64,000 nucleotides of DNA from Plazaster borealis (lineage: Eukaryota > Echinodermata > Asteroidea > Forcipulatida > Labidiasteridae), in assembly GCA_021014325.1 (NCBI GenBank), contig CM037462.1, positions 8,414,501 through 8,478,500 on the forward strand, given 5' to 3'. Position 1 is the stretch's first letter, and each line of letters starts with the position of its first letter. This document shows positions 23,719-34,399 of the stretch, one piece after another. The notes beneath the pieces were generated by a model. The model was not told the DNA's origin, did not search any database, and saw nothing but the letters and a program-made list of their open reading frames with translations. The translations under genes were made by a program, and so were the position numbers.

Positions 23719-26700
23719 ATGAGAGGGAGCAAGCTAAGCTGCATCTTGTGGAGACGAGGTACCAGTCAGTCATATCTCGTTGGCATTGTTTGTAACACAG
23801 AAGTATCGCACTGTGTAAAGAGGCCGTGCAGAGGGTATCACCAAGTTTCCAAAATGTTCCAACCGTCTCACGTTTTACCTCAAGGGACACGGCAAGAGGA
23901 ACTGAGCTGTAAAAGTCAACGAGTAAGTCCTACTTTAAGACTCTGTCATTTTAAGGTTTTTTTCCATCAAGAACTTTCTTCGTGGGCAGCAGATCATTGT
24001 AGCGTTGCCTTTTTGCCCCTGGCATGATTAATTGTAATGATCTTGTGAACCAATGATCTTGTGAAGACATTGTCACGTTGTAGATGCATGACCAAACGCA
24101 GACATTCATTAAGCGCCCTCTATTTGGCATGGGACAGTTTTTGGCTTGCCACCAGTATCTTGTGTTAGTGTGATGCTACTTATTAATCATTTTTATTTTA
24201 GTGCACATTCTGAACTTCATAATGCCTTGCCCAGATCTGCACAAACTTGGGCAAACCAAGACTGTGATTTCGTCTTGAATTTTCCTGATTTCAGGGACTT
24301 GTTCAAAGATCTCCCTATAGCCTTGTTACCTCCAAACCTCAAGAATGTCCATTTGTGGTGATGTAGAGAGTCTGTCAATACTCTGAAGTAAGACACCCTG
24401 TAAGTGTGTTGGTTCATGGAAGAAAAATTTAGGAGTCACGTCTGCGTCTCGGTATCTTAAAGGGGGACTGTCATAATGATAAGCAGGCCTGTGGCTGTAC
24501 ATTGAATTATGAACTCTCACCCAGTTACTGCACGCTCACGCTGGGCGCCGTCATTATTTAATTGTGATGTGACGGTCTGAATGTGTACAACCATAGGCCT
24601 ACTATGATCATGATGACAGTTCCTCTTTAAAGCCTACATGCAGCTCAGATTCTCCATTGAAAATGCATTAACGCTGCCTGTATGTGCATTGTTTTGTGTT
24701 CAATGTTCCTGGCCTTTCCACCCTGCCCAGGTATCCAAGTGTGAATACTTTCAAAAATCTATGGAGCGCCAAAAATTTCAAACAAACAACAAACATATCG
24801 CATGCGCACTGCGATTGGTGGCCTGATTCCATCGCATGATTGTTCTTTATCCGATGAGTACTTTGATGTTCTGATCGTAGAAATTTGCCTTATTCAAAAG
24901 CTGACATATATGATAACAATCTGTTTAACAAAGACCCAAAAAGACCTGTGGTTGTTTTAGGAGTATTTCCAAAATTTTCCAGAATGCGCAAAAAAGGCTA
25001 CATTAGGTGTTGCTTTTTGGTTGAAAATCTCCTGAGTATGTGCAAACCCAGAGCTGTTTATTGAGAGAGTTGCGACAACTTGCGATTATTAGCCATTTTC
25101 GGTCAAAAAAAGCATATGCGCAAACTGGGTGCCAGACCAGACTCCACACTAGTTTGTGCTGCATTTTGACCGAAAATGGCGTCCAGTAACCACGTAACCA
25201 AAGAAAAGTGGTCCCTCTATGTCGCAACTCTCTCAATACATAGCTCTAGTGCAACCGTGTGCAAGATATGTCTATATTTATTCTGACCTGTTTCAAATGT
25301 TGACTAGGCCTGGCATCGACCTTCTTCGGAGGGCTACTTGGACCAGCATCAATCTTTGTACAGCTGAGTAAGTTAACAGTGCGCATGCGTTATTAGCTCG
25401 CACGCTGCAGAAGACGTGCGGCAGAAGACTTCAAACCTGTGAAGTGCGACTCATTGTGACTCCATAGTTGGTTCCACCTCTAAACTAGAAGAGACCAACT
25501 GCCCATTTTTTGAACTTATCATTTTTGTACAACCACTCCCCCGAGAAATATGCCAAATCTACTAATTCCCATTCACATCTAAAAATTAATCAAATTTATG
25601 TCTCTGTTTGATTTCCTTCCACCAAGCTCATGATGGAGAATGGCTTGATTAGACAAGCAGGTGCGGGCACATTTCATCTTCTTCCTCTTGCTCAAAGAAC
25701 TCTAGAAAAACTCATCAGGGTCATCGATTCAGAGATGATATTGGCCGGAGGTCAGAAAATTGCAATGCCATCACTTTGCTCATCCTCGCTCTGGAAGAAA
25801 TCAGGTAAAGTTTGAATATAGACCCAAGTTCATGAACCAGTTCACGTCGGATGATGTGTTTCCTGCCAAACATTTCCAAACTGAAAATTATAATTATTAG
25901 GAATGTTAGGCAAGTAAACACTTTAATATTTTGTTGTTTTCTTTCAGGTAGATGGGAACAGATGGGGGCAGAATTATTCAGATTGATAGACAGGCACAAA
26001 ACCCAGCTGTGTCTAGGCCCAGTAAGTTCTTCTCTAGTTTTGCCCAAATGCTTTTGCAAAAAAAGTGTTACATGACTGTGGTAAGGAAAGGGTGAACATT
26101 ACATTTGAAATGTGAAGAATCGTTCAGAATAATCAATTTTTAAATATTGTTTTTTTTTTCCCCCATAAAACTGTGGGTGGGTGATGTGGTATTTAGGGTC
26201 TAACCACGGAAGACACATTTGGAGAGATTTCTAAACTTTGAATCAATGATTTATTTTCACTGATTAGCCATCTGGGATTAATATATATATACTGACAATA
26301 AATTATCAATAGAGGGCGCTATAACAACTCTACAGGTGAGTCAAAAGAAAAGACTGAAAAAGGAAATTCAATTTTCAATTAAAAAACGATGGAAAAAGAC
26401 CCCATTGAAAGCCTTGTGTGTTAAAAAATTTAATCTGCTGCTTCAAATACAAAGTTGCATGCTGAGAGGCCGGAAAATTGGTTTATCTGATTTTTCCCTC
26501 AATTCAGATTGTTATTTTTACATTGTAGTTCAGCGCTCTTGCCAAACCTAAATAAGCATATGTACATGAAATGAATATGCACAAAATCCATGGCAAAAGA
26601 TCTAACCAATATTCAATGTTTTCTTGAAAAATGCTACCGCCCTAATATTTTAATGAAATTTGTGTTAATTGTTTATTGAAAGCTAGATAGAATTGAATGT

Positions 26701-29700
26701 TCTCTTCCGATTACCGCCAAAGTATGACACCAACAAAATCAGTCAATTTAGTTTTAGATTTCTTCCCAGTCTGAGATAAGTTTTCACAAGGTTGTCACCT
26801 GCACACTAGGTTTTTACTCATGTTATTTTCTCTGATATCTTTGAGTCAGGTTTTTCTTGTGTTTAATTGACATCCTTTCCAGACTCATGAGGAGGCAGTA
26901 ACTGACATCATTGCTGCTGAAGGTCCCATGTCTTACAAACGGTTTCCGATCAAGCTCTATCAAGTAAGTACTTAGCAGGCAAGCATGATATTCTTCCTAC
27001 TATGATCTGTTTCCGGTCTTTATACCCTCAGAAAAATCAGTGTTTTTTTTCTAAATAGCTTGAAAAGTCTATAAAAGCCTACAGACTCTTCTCAGATGTC
27101 GTCACTGTTTTATCGCTTGCCATTCTGTAGTACAGACACATGCACGTTACGCACACACATTACCAGAGCTGCACGAACATGAGCTATGAAACGCACCGCT
27201 GGATGGCGCTGCGTAGTACTCTAGCATGTGCATAGTACTCCAGCATGTGCGTAGTACTCTACCATGTACATAGTACTCTACCATGTGCATAGTACTCTAG
27301 CATGTGCATAGTACTGCAGCATGTGCGTAGTACTCTACCATGTGCATAGTACTCTACCATGTGCATAGTACTCTACCATGTGCATAGTACTCTACCATGT
27401 GCATAGTACTCTACCATGTGCATAGTACTCTACCATGTGCATAGTACTCTACCATGTGCATAGTACTCTACCATGTGCATAGTACTCTACCATGTGCATA
27501 GTACTCTACCATGTGCGTAGTACTCTACCATGTGCATAGTACTCTACCATGTGCATAGTACTCTACCATGTGCATAGTACTCTACCATGTGCATAGTACT
27601 CTACCATGTGCATAGTACTCTACCATGTGCATAGTACTCTACCATGTGCATAGTGCTCCAGCATGTGCGTAGTTCTCCAGCATGTGCGTAGTAGTACTCC
27701 AGCATGGCAGACCTTCCGCATTGCCAGAGAAATGTGATATCAGTGAGAAGGGAATATACTGATGTACATTGTAGGTCAGCCCTTGTACTTAATAAAATTT
27801 TCCTACGTTTTTCCAAATGCCAAATGCCATGCCCGACTTTTATGGTTCAGAATTAGTGTACAATTATCAAATTATGCGCGTAACAGTTCACATGCACTTC
27901 ACCAACAGAGGGCGCTAACACAGCTAATCGCATCAAGCAAAAAATTTAAATTGACAAATAACATAGCAGGTGTGTCATTGTGCAACAACAAGCCAATCTC
28001 TGCATTTAACATGTATACTAGTCAATAACTCATCGCGCAATTTCATTTTCAGATAACAACTAAATTCAGAGATGAACCACGTCCAAGGTTCGGATTACTC
28101 AGAGGAAGGGAGTTTATTATGAAAGGTAAAAACAGAAGAAATAAATGGAATTAAGTGTCCTGCACATTCTCGGTTTGAATATTTCCATCATAGAAATATT
28201 TGATGCATATGAGTACATTGACGCAGAATATAATCACTAGGTGAAATCTGGACTATTCCATTTCACAAGGCGAAGCCGACTAAAATTTAACAATGACAAT
28301 GCATGAACGAAATGAGTAAATGACAATGCACGAAAGAAATCCATTCAATATTTGCTTTAAATATAACTTGCACATAGATCCTTGTCATTTGAAATTTCGT
28401 TCACAATAAACACAAAACATTTCTTCAAGAGTTTCCCTTGGACTTTAAGATTTTCAAATGAAAGTGCCCTTTGCAAAATGAAAGTTGCCTTGCCCTCACA
28501 AAGATTAAAGTCCAGGCCTGTTTACAAACTTGGTTAGTTTAAAATGTGATCACATTGATAAAGTTTTACAGGTTGTTTGTAAAGAGTTTTAGCTGAAAAG
28601 CCAAAGATTGGATTGGATTGACTCGTCCAAAAACTATTGATGTATAATCATTGTAAGGTGTCTTGTGAATGCCATGTGATTTCTTTAACAGATATGTACA
28701 CGTTTGACTCAAGTGCTGAAGAAGCTGTTGATACTTATCATAGTATGTGTGAAGCCTACACAAGACTCTTCCAGAGACTCAAGTTAGACTGTGTTAGAGG
28801 TACTTGACTTCTCTCCTTTCGTACTTTTCCTCTGAATCGAGCATTTTCACCCCTTTTTGAACAGTTTTGAAAAAAGCCCTCTGTGACTGGAAGGGCAAAA
28901 CAGTCGGCCCTCTTTTTGGTGTAATGAGAATCTCTATTCAAGATTGCTATCAGGCACAGGGAACCTTTTAGTAATAACAATGATACTAATAATGTATTTA
29001 TAATGAGCCATCTATCAAGAGTACAAGGCCATGTCTGAATTGGCGGCCACGGCTGTGGCTATGGCTGGATTGCCTTGTCATCATGCGTTGAAGTATAGTA
29101 CGTCCTTAGCAATACCCTTAGCAACAGTCATAGCCGTAGCTGCTGCTGCCAATTCAGATACGGCCCAAGAGTCTATAGACCCCTTGAACAACGCGCTACG
29201 CACTCACACGCGCCTCTCCTGTCCGCCATTTTGGGTGTCAAAATCATATACAAACATGCACAAAAGAGAGTTGACACCCAAAATGACGCACATTGTTCGG
29301 AGGTGCGTTCCGCGTTGAGTAAGGGGGCTATAGAAATCAATAAGTCCCCCTTGCATAACGCGAAACGCTACAGGTACACTGAGGTCACGCACACATATTT
29401 ACGCACAGAGAACCGCTATCGATCAATGATCTGCCTCCTTTTTGAGAGTGTGACGTCATATGCAATGGGTCTATTCCATAACGCAGCACAACAAAATGTA
29501 ACAAGCTACAAAAGAGATGATGGCAGAATGAGAAAGGTCTATTTATTGGGAAATAAAGGAAATAATGGCATGTTTTTCTTCTTTCTGCAGTCGTTGGTGA
29601 CACTGGGAGCATTGGAGGTAGTTTATCCCATGAGTATCATTTCCCTGCACAGATAGGCGAAGATGAGTTATTCCACTGCAGTAGGTGTGGACTGGGTGCT

Positions 29701-32700
29701 AATGGAGAAACAACAGGTAGGGGTTTGGGGGTTGACTGGGTGCTAATGGAGAAACAACAGGTAGGGGTTTGGGGGTAGACTGGGTGTTAATGGAGAAACA
29801 AAAGGTAAGGGTTTGGGGGTTGACTGGGTGCTATTGGAGAAACAATACATGTAGGTAGGGGTTTGGGGGTTGACTGGGTGCTAACGGAGAAACAACAGGT
29901 AGGGGTTTGGGGGTTGACTGGGTGCTAACAGAGAAACAACAGGTAGGGGTTTGGGGGTTGACTGGGTGCTAATGGAGAAACAACAGGTAGGGGTTTGGGG
30001 GTTGACTGGGTGCTAATGGAGAAACAACAGGTAGGGGTTTGGGGGTTGACTGGGTGCTAATGGCGAAACAATAGGTAGGGGTTTGGGGGTTGACTGGGTG
30101 CTATTGGAGAAACAATAGGTAGGGGTTTGAGGGTTGACTGGGTGTTAATGGAGAAACAATAGGGGCTGTGGGTGTTATTGGAGAAACAACGGGTAGTGGT
30201 TTGGGGGTTGACTGGGTGCTAATAGAGAAACAACAGGTAGGGGCTTGGGGGTTGACTGGGTGCTAATGGAGAAACAACAGGTAGGGGTTTGGGGGTTGAC
30301 TGGGTGCTAAGGGAGAAACAACAGGTAGGGGTTTGGGGGTTGACGGGGTGCTAATGGAGAGAACAGGTAGGGGTTTGGGGGTTAACTGGGTGCAAATGGA
30401 AAAAAACAAAAGGCAGGGGTTTGGGGGTTGACTGGGTGAACAGTCCAGCAACAATCACAACAAACTGATCTCAAGGATTAGTTACTTTATGTTTTCCCCA
30501 CGTCCCTTCTTCATGAAGATCTGTTTTATCCACCAACAGAGGGCAGCAGACCATCATGTCAAGAGGGGTTGAGCGAGAGTGATTGTCCAATGAGATTACA
30601 GAGAGGGATCGAAGTCGGACACGCGTTTCTACTCGGGACAAAATACTCGCAGGTCTTCAATGCGACTAATCAGGACCCAACAGGAAGTAAGAAGTATGTC
30701 TGTTTTTGATGAATTTTCACCCTTGCTCCTCCACCCAAGTTTTAATTGTGTAACCCTAACTGTCCACATCCTCTTTAATCGTATCCAGGAAATTGTCTGA
30801 CTTTGTAATATAGTACTGCAAGCCCAAATGACAATTTAATAGATGTTAACTTTGGTGGTTTACTCTACACCAATGTGTTTTAAAGGAACGTTACAGAACT
30901 GGTAATTAAAATTTTCGTTATGATCACAGATTTACATAAAACTTACACGGTCGAATGATAATGATAGTAGAAAACATCCCTATAAATATTTCTGTCTGAA
31001 ATGCCATATTTGATGAGAAATAAATAAAACTAATTTCCGATTGGAGTTTATCGCTCATGAGCGTTTTATTCATGCATTGTATAACACATGCAAATGTGTA
31101 ATCGGTTTTTCACTATTTTCTCGTGACCCAGTTGGCCGATCGATCTCAAACTTCTACAGGTTTGTCAGTTTATGTATATGGTGGATTATATAAAGTGCTT
31201 ACACTGCCAGTTAGCAAAAACCAATTCTGTAATGTTCCTTTAAGCACTGTATACTCAGTACTTTCCCGACACAAACAATAATTATTCTTTATCCTAATGC
31301 AAATTCAACATCTATTAAATTGTTCCATTACCCGCTACTAATATATAGAATTTGAACTGCCTCTAGCCACCAGGTAAGCTTGGTGGTCTAGTGGTAAGAC
31401 ATCTGCTCTAGAATGGCAAAGTCGTTGGTTCGAATCCCACCCGAGTAATATGCCTACAGATTTTTTCCACAGAACTCTGGAAAGTACTGAGTATACAGTG
31501 CTTAACACTCACAGTGTAGGGTAAAACACAAATAATACTATTAACAATAGACCTTATGCATTGATGTCATCCAGTTGTCATCTTAGAGGTAAACCGATGA
31601 CGAAACAATCAAAACGCACAGATTTGTATGTGCAGCGCACAGGATTGACCAATGAAAAGCCTCCTTTTGACCTCTAGGCATAGGCGCCCTACTGAAATGA
31701 CATCATGTGCATGAGGTCTATTGCCTATTACAGGGCCTTCTCAGTCTTTCAAAAACTGATTGTGTTTCTGTCTTTCATCCAGGTTTACTGAAATGGGTTG
31801 TTATGGTCTGGGGGTAACACGGATCCTAGCTGCATCCATAGAAGTGCTATCTACAGAGCAAGAGATCCACTGGCCTTCCCTAATTGCTCCGTTCCAAGTT
31901 TACATCATCCCGCCGAAGGTAAATTTACATTCTCAGGCCTGGATTTCCATGGGTGCCATTTGGGCCATGGTCTTTGTTTTTCCTGGTCTTGGCCTTGGTG
32001 CCGCTTCAAAAACGTCCCATTGACAGTTTTTCCAGTGCAAAATGACATCGGCCTCGCTCAATCATGAAATTCCAGACTTGCATTCTCTGTTTTGTTAAAT
32101 CGTGAATCACATTGGGAGCCTTTGGTTCGCTAGGTGGCAGCAGACTTACCAGGTAAATTTCCATTGGATACGTCGTTCTGAGCATGCGCACATTTCTGAG
32201 AACAATGACTTTAACTTGTAAGTCTGCCGCCACCTAGTGTCCCCAAAAAGTCTCTCATTGATTGGCCATGTTGACAAAAATTGTAGCCTGAACATCTTTC
32301 GTCGCACTTCGAGGCTTGTGAATAACACCAGATGCTGGCCTTGAGTGCCTGGCAGGATCCTGTGTAATAATAAAATAAAGATTGTAAGCGTAAACTGCAG
32401 TGGTAAGCACTGTCAGGAAATCAGTCTTTGTGCTCAACTAATGGGCTTTTTAAACTTCCGTTATTCAACAGAGAAAAAGCAAGGAAGAAGCTGCAATCCC
32501 AATGGCTAGAGAATTGTGCAATGACATTGTTGATACCTTCCCCAGACTACAAGATGAGCTGTTATTGGATGACAGGGATCACATGACCATAGGTCGCAGG
32601 CTCACTGATGCCAAAAAGCTGGGCTACCCGTATATCGTCATTTTAGCAAAGAGAGTAAGTTTATCTATCTGTAATGTGGGGTGGATCCAGAGAGTTGTTT

Positions 32701-33612
32701 GCCAAGGGTGATTGGAGTCATAAGTGTGGGGGTGGGGGACGCTAACAGAGTGTGTTATTAAAGCAGACTCCCCTTCTGCCCACTCCCCACCCCATTCCCC
32801 CCAGAGTCCCTACTGATGATCAAGTGCCAAATCTTTACCTTAAAGGCATCGTACACGTTTGGTAATGACTATGATAATTAATGGCAACAAAAACTTACTT
32901 GGTAAGAAGTACAGCAGCTTTGGATAGTATAATGCATTTTGAGAAACTTTTCACTTCGAAGTACTGCAGTTATGTAAAAATGTATCACTTTTTATCCCCC
33001 AAAACATTTTAATCTAAGAAGCGTTACGCATAATGCTTCTCAGAGTGTGTATTCCAATGTAGATTATACTTCCTGCATGGACACAACCGCTCCAGATTTT
33101 CGGCAATAATTATCTCAAAAACGCTACCACCTTTTGAAATGAAATTTTCACAGGTTAGTTTTACGGTATACATCTACAACTATATAGGTTTGAAACAAAC
33201 AATAGGCTTCAATTACCAAACGTGTACGATGCCTTTAATGGGAGACTTGAGAACTCTAGGTGGCAGCAGACATACCAGGTAAATTTGCATTGTTTACATC
33301 GTTCTGAGGGAATATTCCTGAGAAGATGGATTTACCTGGTAAGTCTGGGGTCCCTGGAAGTCTGCAATCACATGTACCTCTTCATGTTAAAATATACTCA
33401 TAAGTCTGAACAATTAAAATAACTTTGGATTGCTTGATAATTGATTGATTTACCCGGTATTCATTTATTTATTTATTTATTTATTTATTTGCATTTTACA
33501 GGCACTTGAGGAAGAGCCTCTTTATGAGTTACACACCACCCACCAAGGAACAATCGAGTACCTCACAAAAAGTGAATTATTGAAGACGATTGCAGCCATT
33601 GATGTTGTATGA
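23719..33612 (+). CDS. PARS2: Prolyl-tRNA synthetase, mitochondrial (class II aaRS)
   Basis: Charges mitochondrial tRNA-Pro. Eleven coding exons: 23719-23922, 25627-25804, 25948-26021, 26883-26963, 28053-28125, 28692-28799, 29591-29716, 30540-30693, 31783-31918, 32472-32654, 33502-33612 (TGA). All phases match, giving 475 codons before the stop, the length of human PARS2. The N-terminus is Arg-rich with few acidic residues, as for a mitochondrial presequence. ELSCKSQR at exon 1 end joins [12 protein letters not shown], as in vertebrates. Seen: CLGPTHEE (Thr153-Glu156), motif 2 [17 protein letters not shown] (from Phe184), motif 3 GLGVTRIL (Gly341, Arg346), and a C-terminal anticodon-binding domain from about residue 365 ending [17 protein letters not shown]. 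It looks intact. Introns hold two minisatellites and many MITEs. Confidence 0.97.
25060..25238. mobile_element. MITE with TA-flanked terminal inverted repeats in PARS2 intron 1
   Basis: Terminal inverted repeats TTGAGAGAGTTGCGACA and its complement are flanked by TA. An inner inverted repeat pairs CCATTTTCGGTCAAAA with TTTTGACCGAAAATGG. Size about 180 bp, no coding capacity. TA flanks suggest a Tc1/mariner-type family, by inference. Confidence 0.7.
27209..27705. repeat. 19-bp minisatellite in PARS2 intron
   Basis: About 26 tandem copies of a 19-bp unit (CATGTGCATAGTACTCTAC), with edge variants (gcgtagtactccag), in the intron between exons 26883-26963 and 28053-28125. The central copies are nearly identical, suggesting recent expansion. 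Confidence 0.95.
29019..29170. mobile_element. MITE with GGCC-type inverted ends in PARS2 intron
   Basis: Left end AAGGCCATGTCTGAATTGGC pairs with right end GCCAATTCAGATACGGCCC. The interior is also partly symmetric (ggctgtggctat / atagccgtagct). About 150 bp, non-coding. A related relic lies at about 4275-4420 in a PTBP intron (aaggctgtgtccgacttg ... atttggtcacggcctttt). Confidence 0.7.
29689..30440 (+). repeat. 44-bp minisatellite spanning the PARS2 exon-7/intron junction
   Basis: About 17 copies of a 44-bp unit that starts inside coding exon 29591-29716. Each unit consists of the last ~27 coding bases (GACTGGGTGCTAATGGAGAA, then ACAACAG), the GTAGGGG donor, and TTTGGGGGTT. Copy 1 is coding and its donor (29717) gives the correct phase. 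The later copies repeat the donor context with few changes (for example ACAATAG, ACAAAAG). 44 is not a multiple of 3, and reading through meets stops. The sense strand carries three G-runs per unit (GGGG, GGGGG, GGG). Confidence 0.93.
30884..31239. mobile_element. TTAA-flanked MITE in PARS2 intron
   Basis: Ends AGGAACGTTACAGAACTGGT and ACCAATTCTGTAATGTTCCT are imperfect inverted repeats, flanked by TTAA at 30880-30883 and 31240-31243. 356 bp, non-coding. A TTAA target duplication with AGG ends fits Kolobok/piggyBac-type elements. The right TTAA is also the left TTAA of the next element. Confidence 0.75.
31244..31501. mobile_element. TTAA-flanked element carrying a tRNA-like sequence
   Basis: A 23-bp terminal inverted repeat starting GCACTGTATACTCAGTAC and its complement ending GTATACAGTGC is flanked by TTAA at 31240-31243 and 31502-31505. 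The interior includes a tRNA-like segment at 31378-31447. A solitary copy of the same terminal sequence occurs at 37352-37375, followed by a poly-A run. Confidence 0.75.
31378..31447 (+). other. tRNA-like sequence (SINE head or tRNA pseudogene)
   Basis: Has a good Pol III A box (TGGTCTAGTGG) and a perfect B box (GGTTCGAATCC) with tRNA spacing, but the acceptor and anticodon stems pair poorly. I do not call it a functional tRNA. It lies inside a TTAA element, so it is mobile or captured. Confidence 0.7.
31545..31723. mobile_element. MITE in PARS2 intron 8
   Basis: Inverted ends CAATAGACCTTATGCA and TGCATGAGGTCTATTG, with inner ends (TTGATGTCAT / ATGACATCAT) also related. About 180 bp, no coding capacity. 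A fragment with the same start (caatagacctttttcacaga) is at about 7402 in a PTBP intron. Confidence 0.65.
32130..32237. mobile_element. Short MITE with CTAGGTGGCAG ends
   Basis: Inverted ends CTAGGTGGCAGCAGACTTAC and GTAAGTCTGCCGCCACCTAG, 108 bp, in PARS2 intron 9. A diverged second copy starts at 33255 in the next intron (CTAGGTGGCAGCAGACATAC). Confidence 0.75.
32844..33234. mobile_element. TTAA-flanked MITE, copy 1 (AGGCATCGTACACG family)
   Basis: Terminal inverted repeats AGGCATCGTACACGTTTGGT and its exact complement, flanked by TTAA (32840-32843, 33235-33238). 391 bp, non-coding, in PARS2 intron 10. The TTAA duplication with AGG ends suggests a Kolobok-like non-autonomous family. Confidence 0.85.
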
Positions 33613-33662
33613 CCAAAACCTGTCGGCCATTTTCTCCGGAATTCAACATTTTAGGGCATTAA

Positions 33663-34028
33663 AGGCATCGTACATGTTTGGTAATTGTCAAAGACCAGTG
33701 TTCTCATTTGGTGTATCCCAACATATGCATAAAATAACAAGCCTGTGAAAATTTGGGCTCAATTGGTCATCGAAGTTGCAAGAAAATGATGAAAGAAAAA
33801 ACACCCTTGTTGTTCAAATTTCTGTGCTTTCAGATAGGAATAAAAACTTCTTGCAAGAAGTTTTTACTATTTTAGTGAGAAATTACCTCTTTCTCAAAAA
33901 CTACGTTACTTCACATTGAGTCGTTTCTCACAACGTTTTATACTATCAACAGCTCTCCGTTGCTCGTTACCAAGTCAGTTTTTGTGCTAATATATATTTT
34001 GAGTAATTACCAAACGTGTACGATGCCT
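33663..34028. mobile_element. TTAA-flanked MITE, copy 2, in PARS2 3' UTR region
   Basis: Same inverted ends as copy 1 (one mismatch, ACATG for ACACG), flanked by TTAA (33659-33662, 34029-34032), 366 bp. It begins only about 50 bases after the PARS2 stop codon, so it is probably transcribed within the PARS2 3' UTR. The interior differs considerably from copy 1. Confidence 0.85.
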
Positions 34029-34172
34029 TTAAGTAAAATAAGCTTAAGGCTGCATTTAAAGGCCAATTGTTGATGAGTTTGAACTGTGCTTATTTTTCAT
34101 CAAGTTTCTAATTTTATATTTTTGAATAAGTTTATTTTTCTTAATCTCTATGGTGGTATCTCTTTATGTGGC

Positions 34173-34260
34173 GTGTCGTGGCCAAGCGGTCAAGGGCACT
34201 GGACTCGAGCTCTAGTGTTTCTGATCAGCAGAGTGTGGGTTCGAATCCCGGTCTTGACAC
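34173..34260 (+). other. tRNA-Ser(CGA)-like SINE head
   Basis: 88 nt with a long variable arm as in tRNA-Ser: A box TGGCCAAGCGG, anticodon region GGACTCGAGCTC, and perfect B box GGTTCGAATCC. The acceptor stem has one mismatch. It is followed by a SINE-like body (taggtcctgtgtg ... aaaagaactcagtt), then an AT-rich tail near 34360. A tRNA-derived SINE is more likely than a functional tRNA. A further LINE/SINE-tail-like stretch (taaggtgctacataaat) is at about 34740. Confidence 0.7.
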
Positions 34261-34399
34261 TTAACCATTACTACTTCGTCCTTGGGATTGGCGAAAAAAA
34301 TGTAGGTCCTGTGTGTTTTGTAATGCACATAAAAGAACTCAGTTACACTTTTTTGTATTATTATTTTTTTAATTTCTCTCCACAAGTTTAATAAAATTA

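Noticed and set aside
29031..29318. 95-aa ORF rich in Ala
   Set aside because: It runs across an inverted-repeat MITE in a PARS2 intron; the Ala-rich part is the MITE's ggctgtggct repeat.
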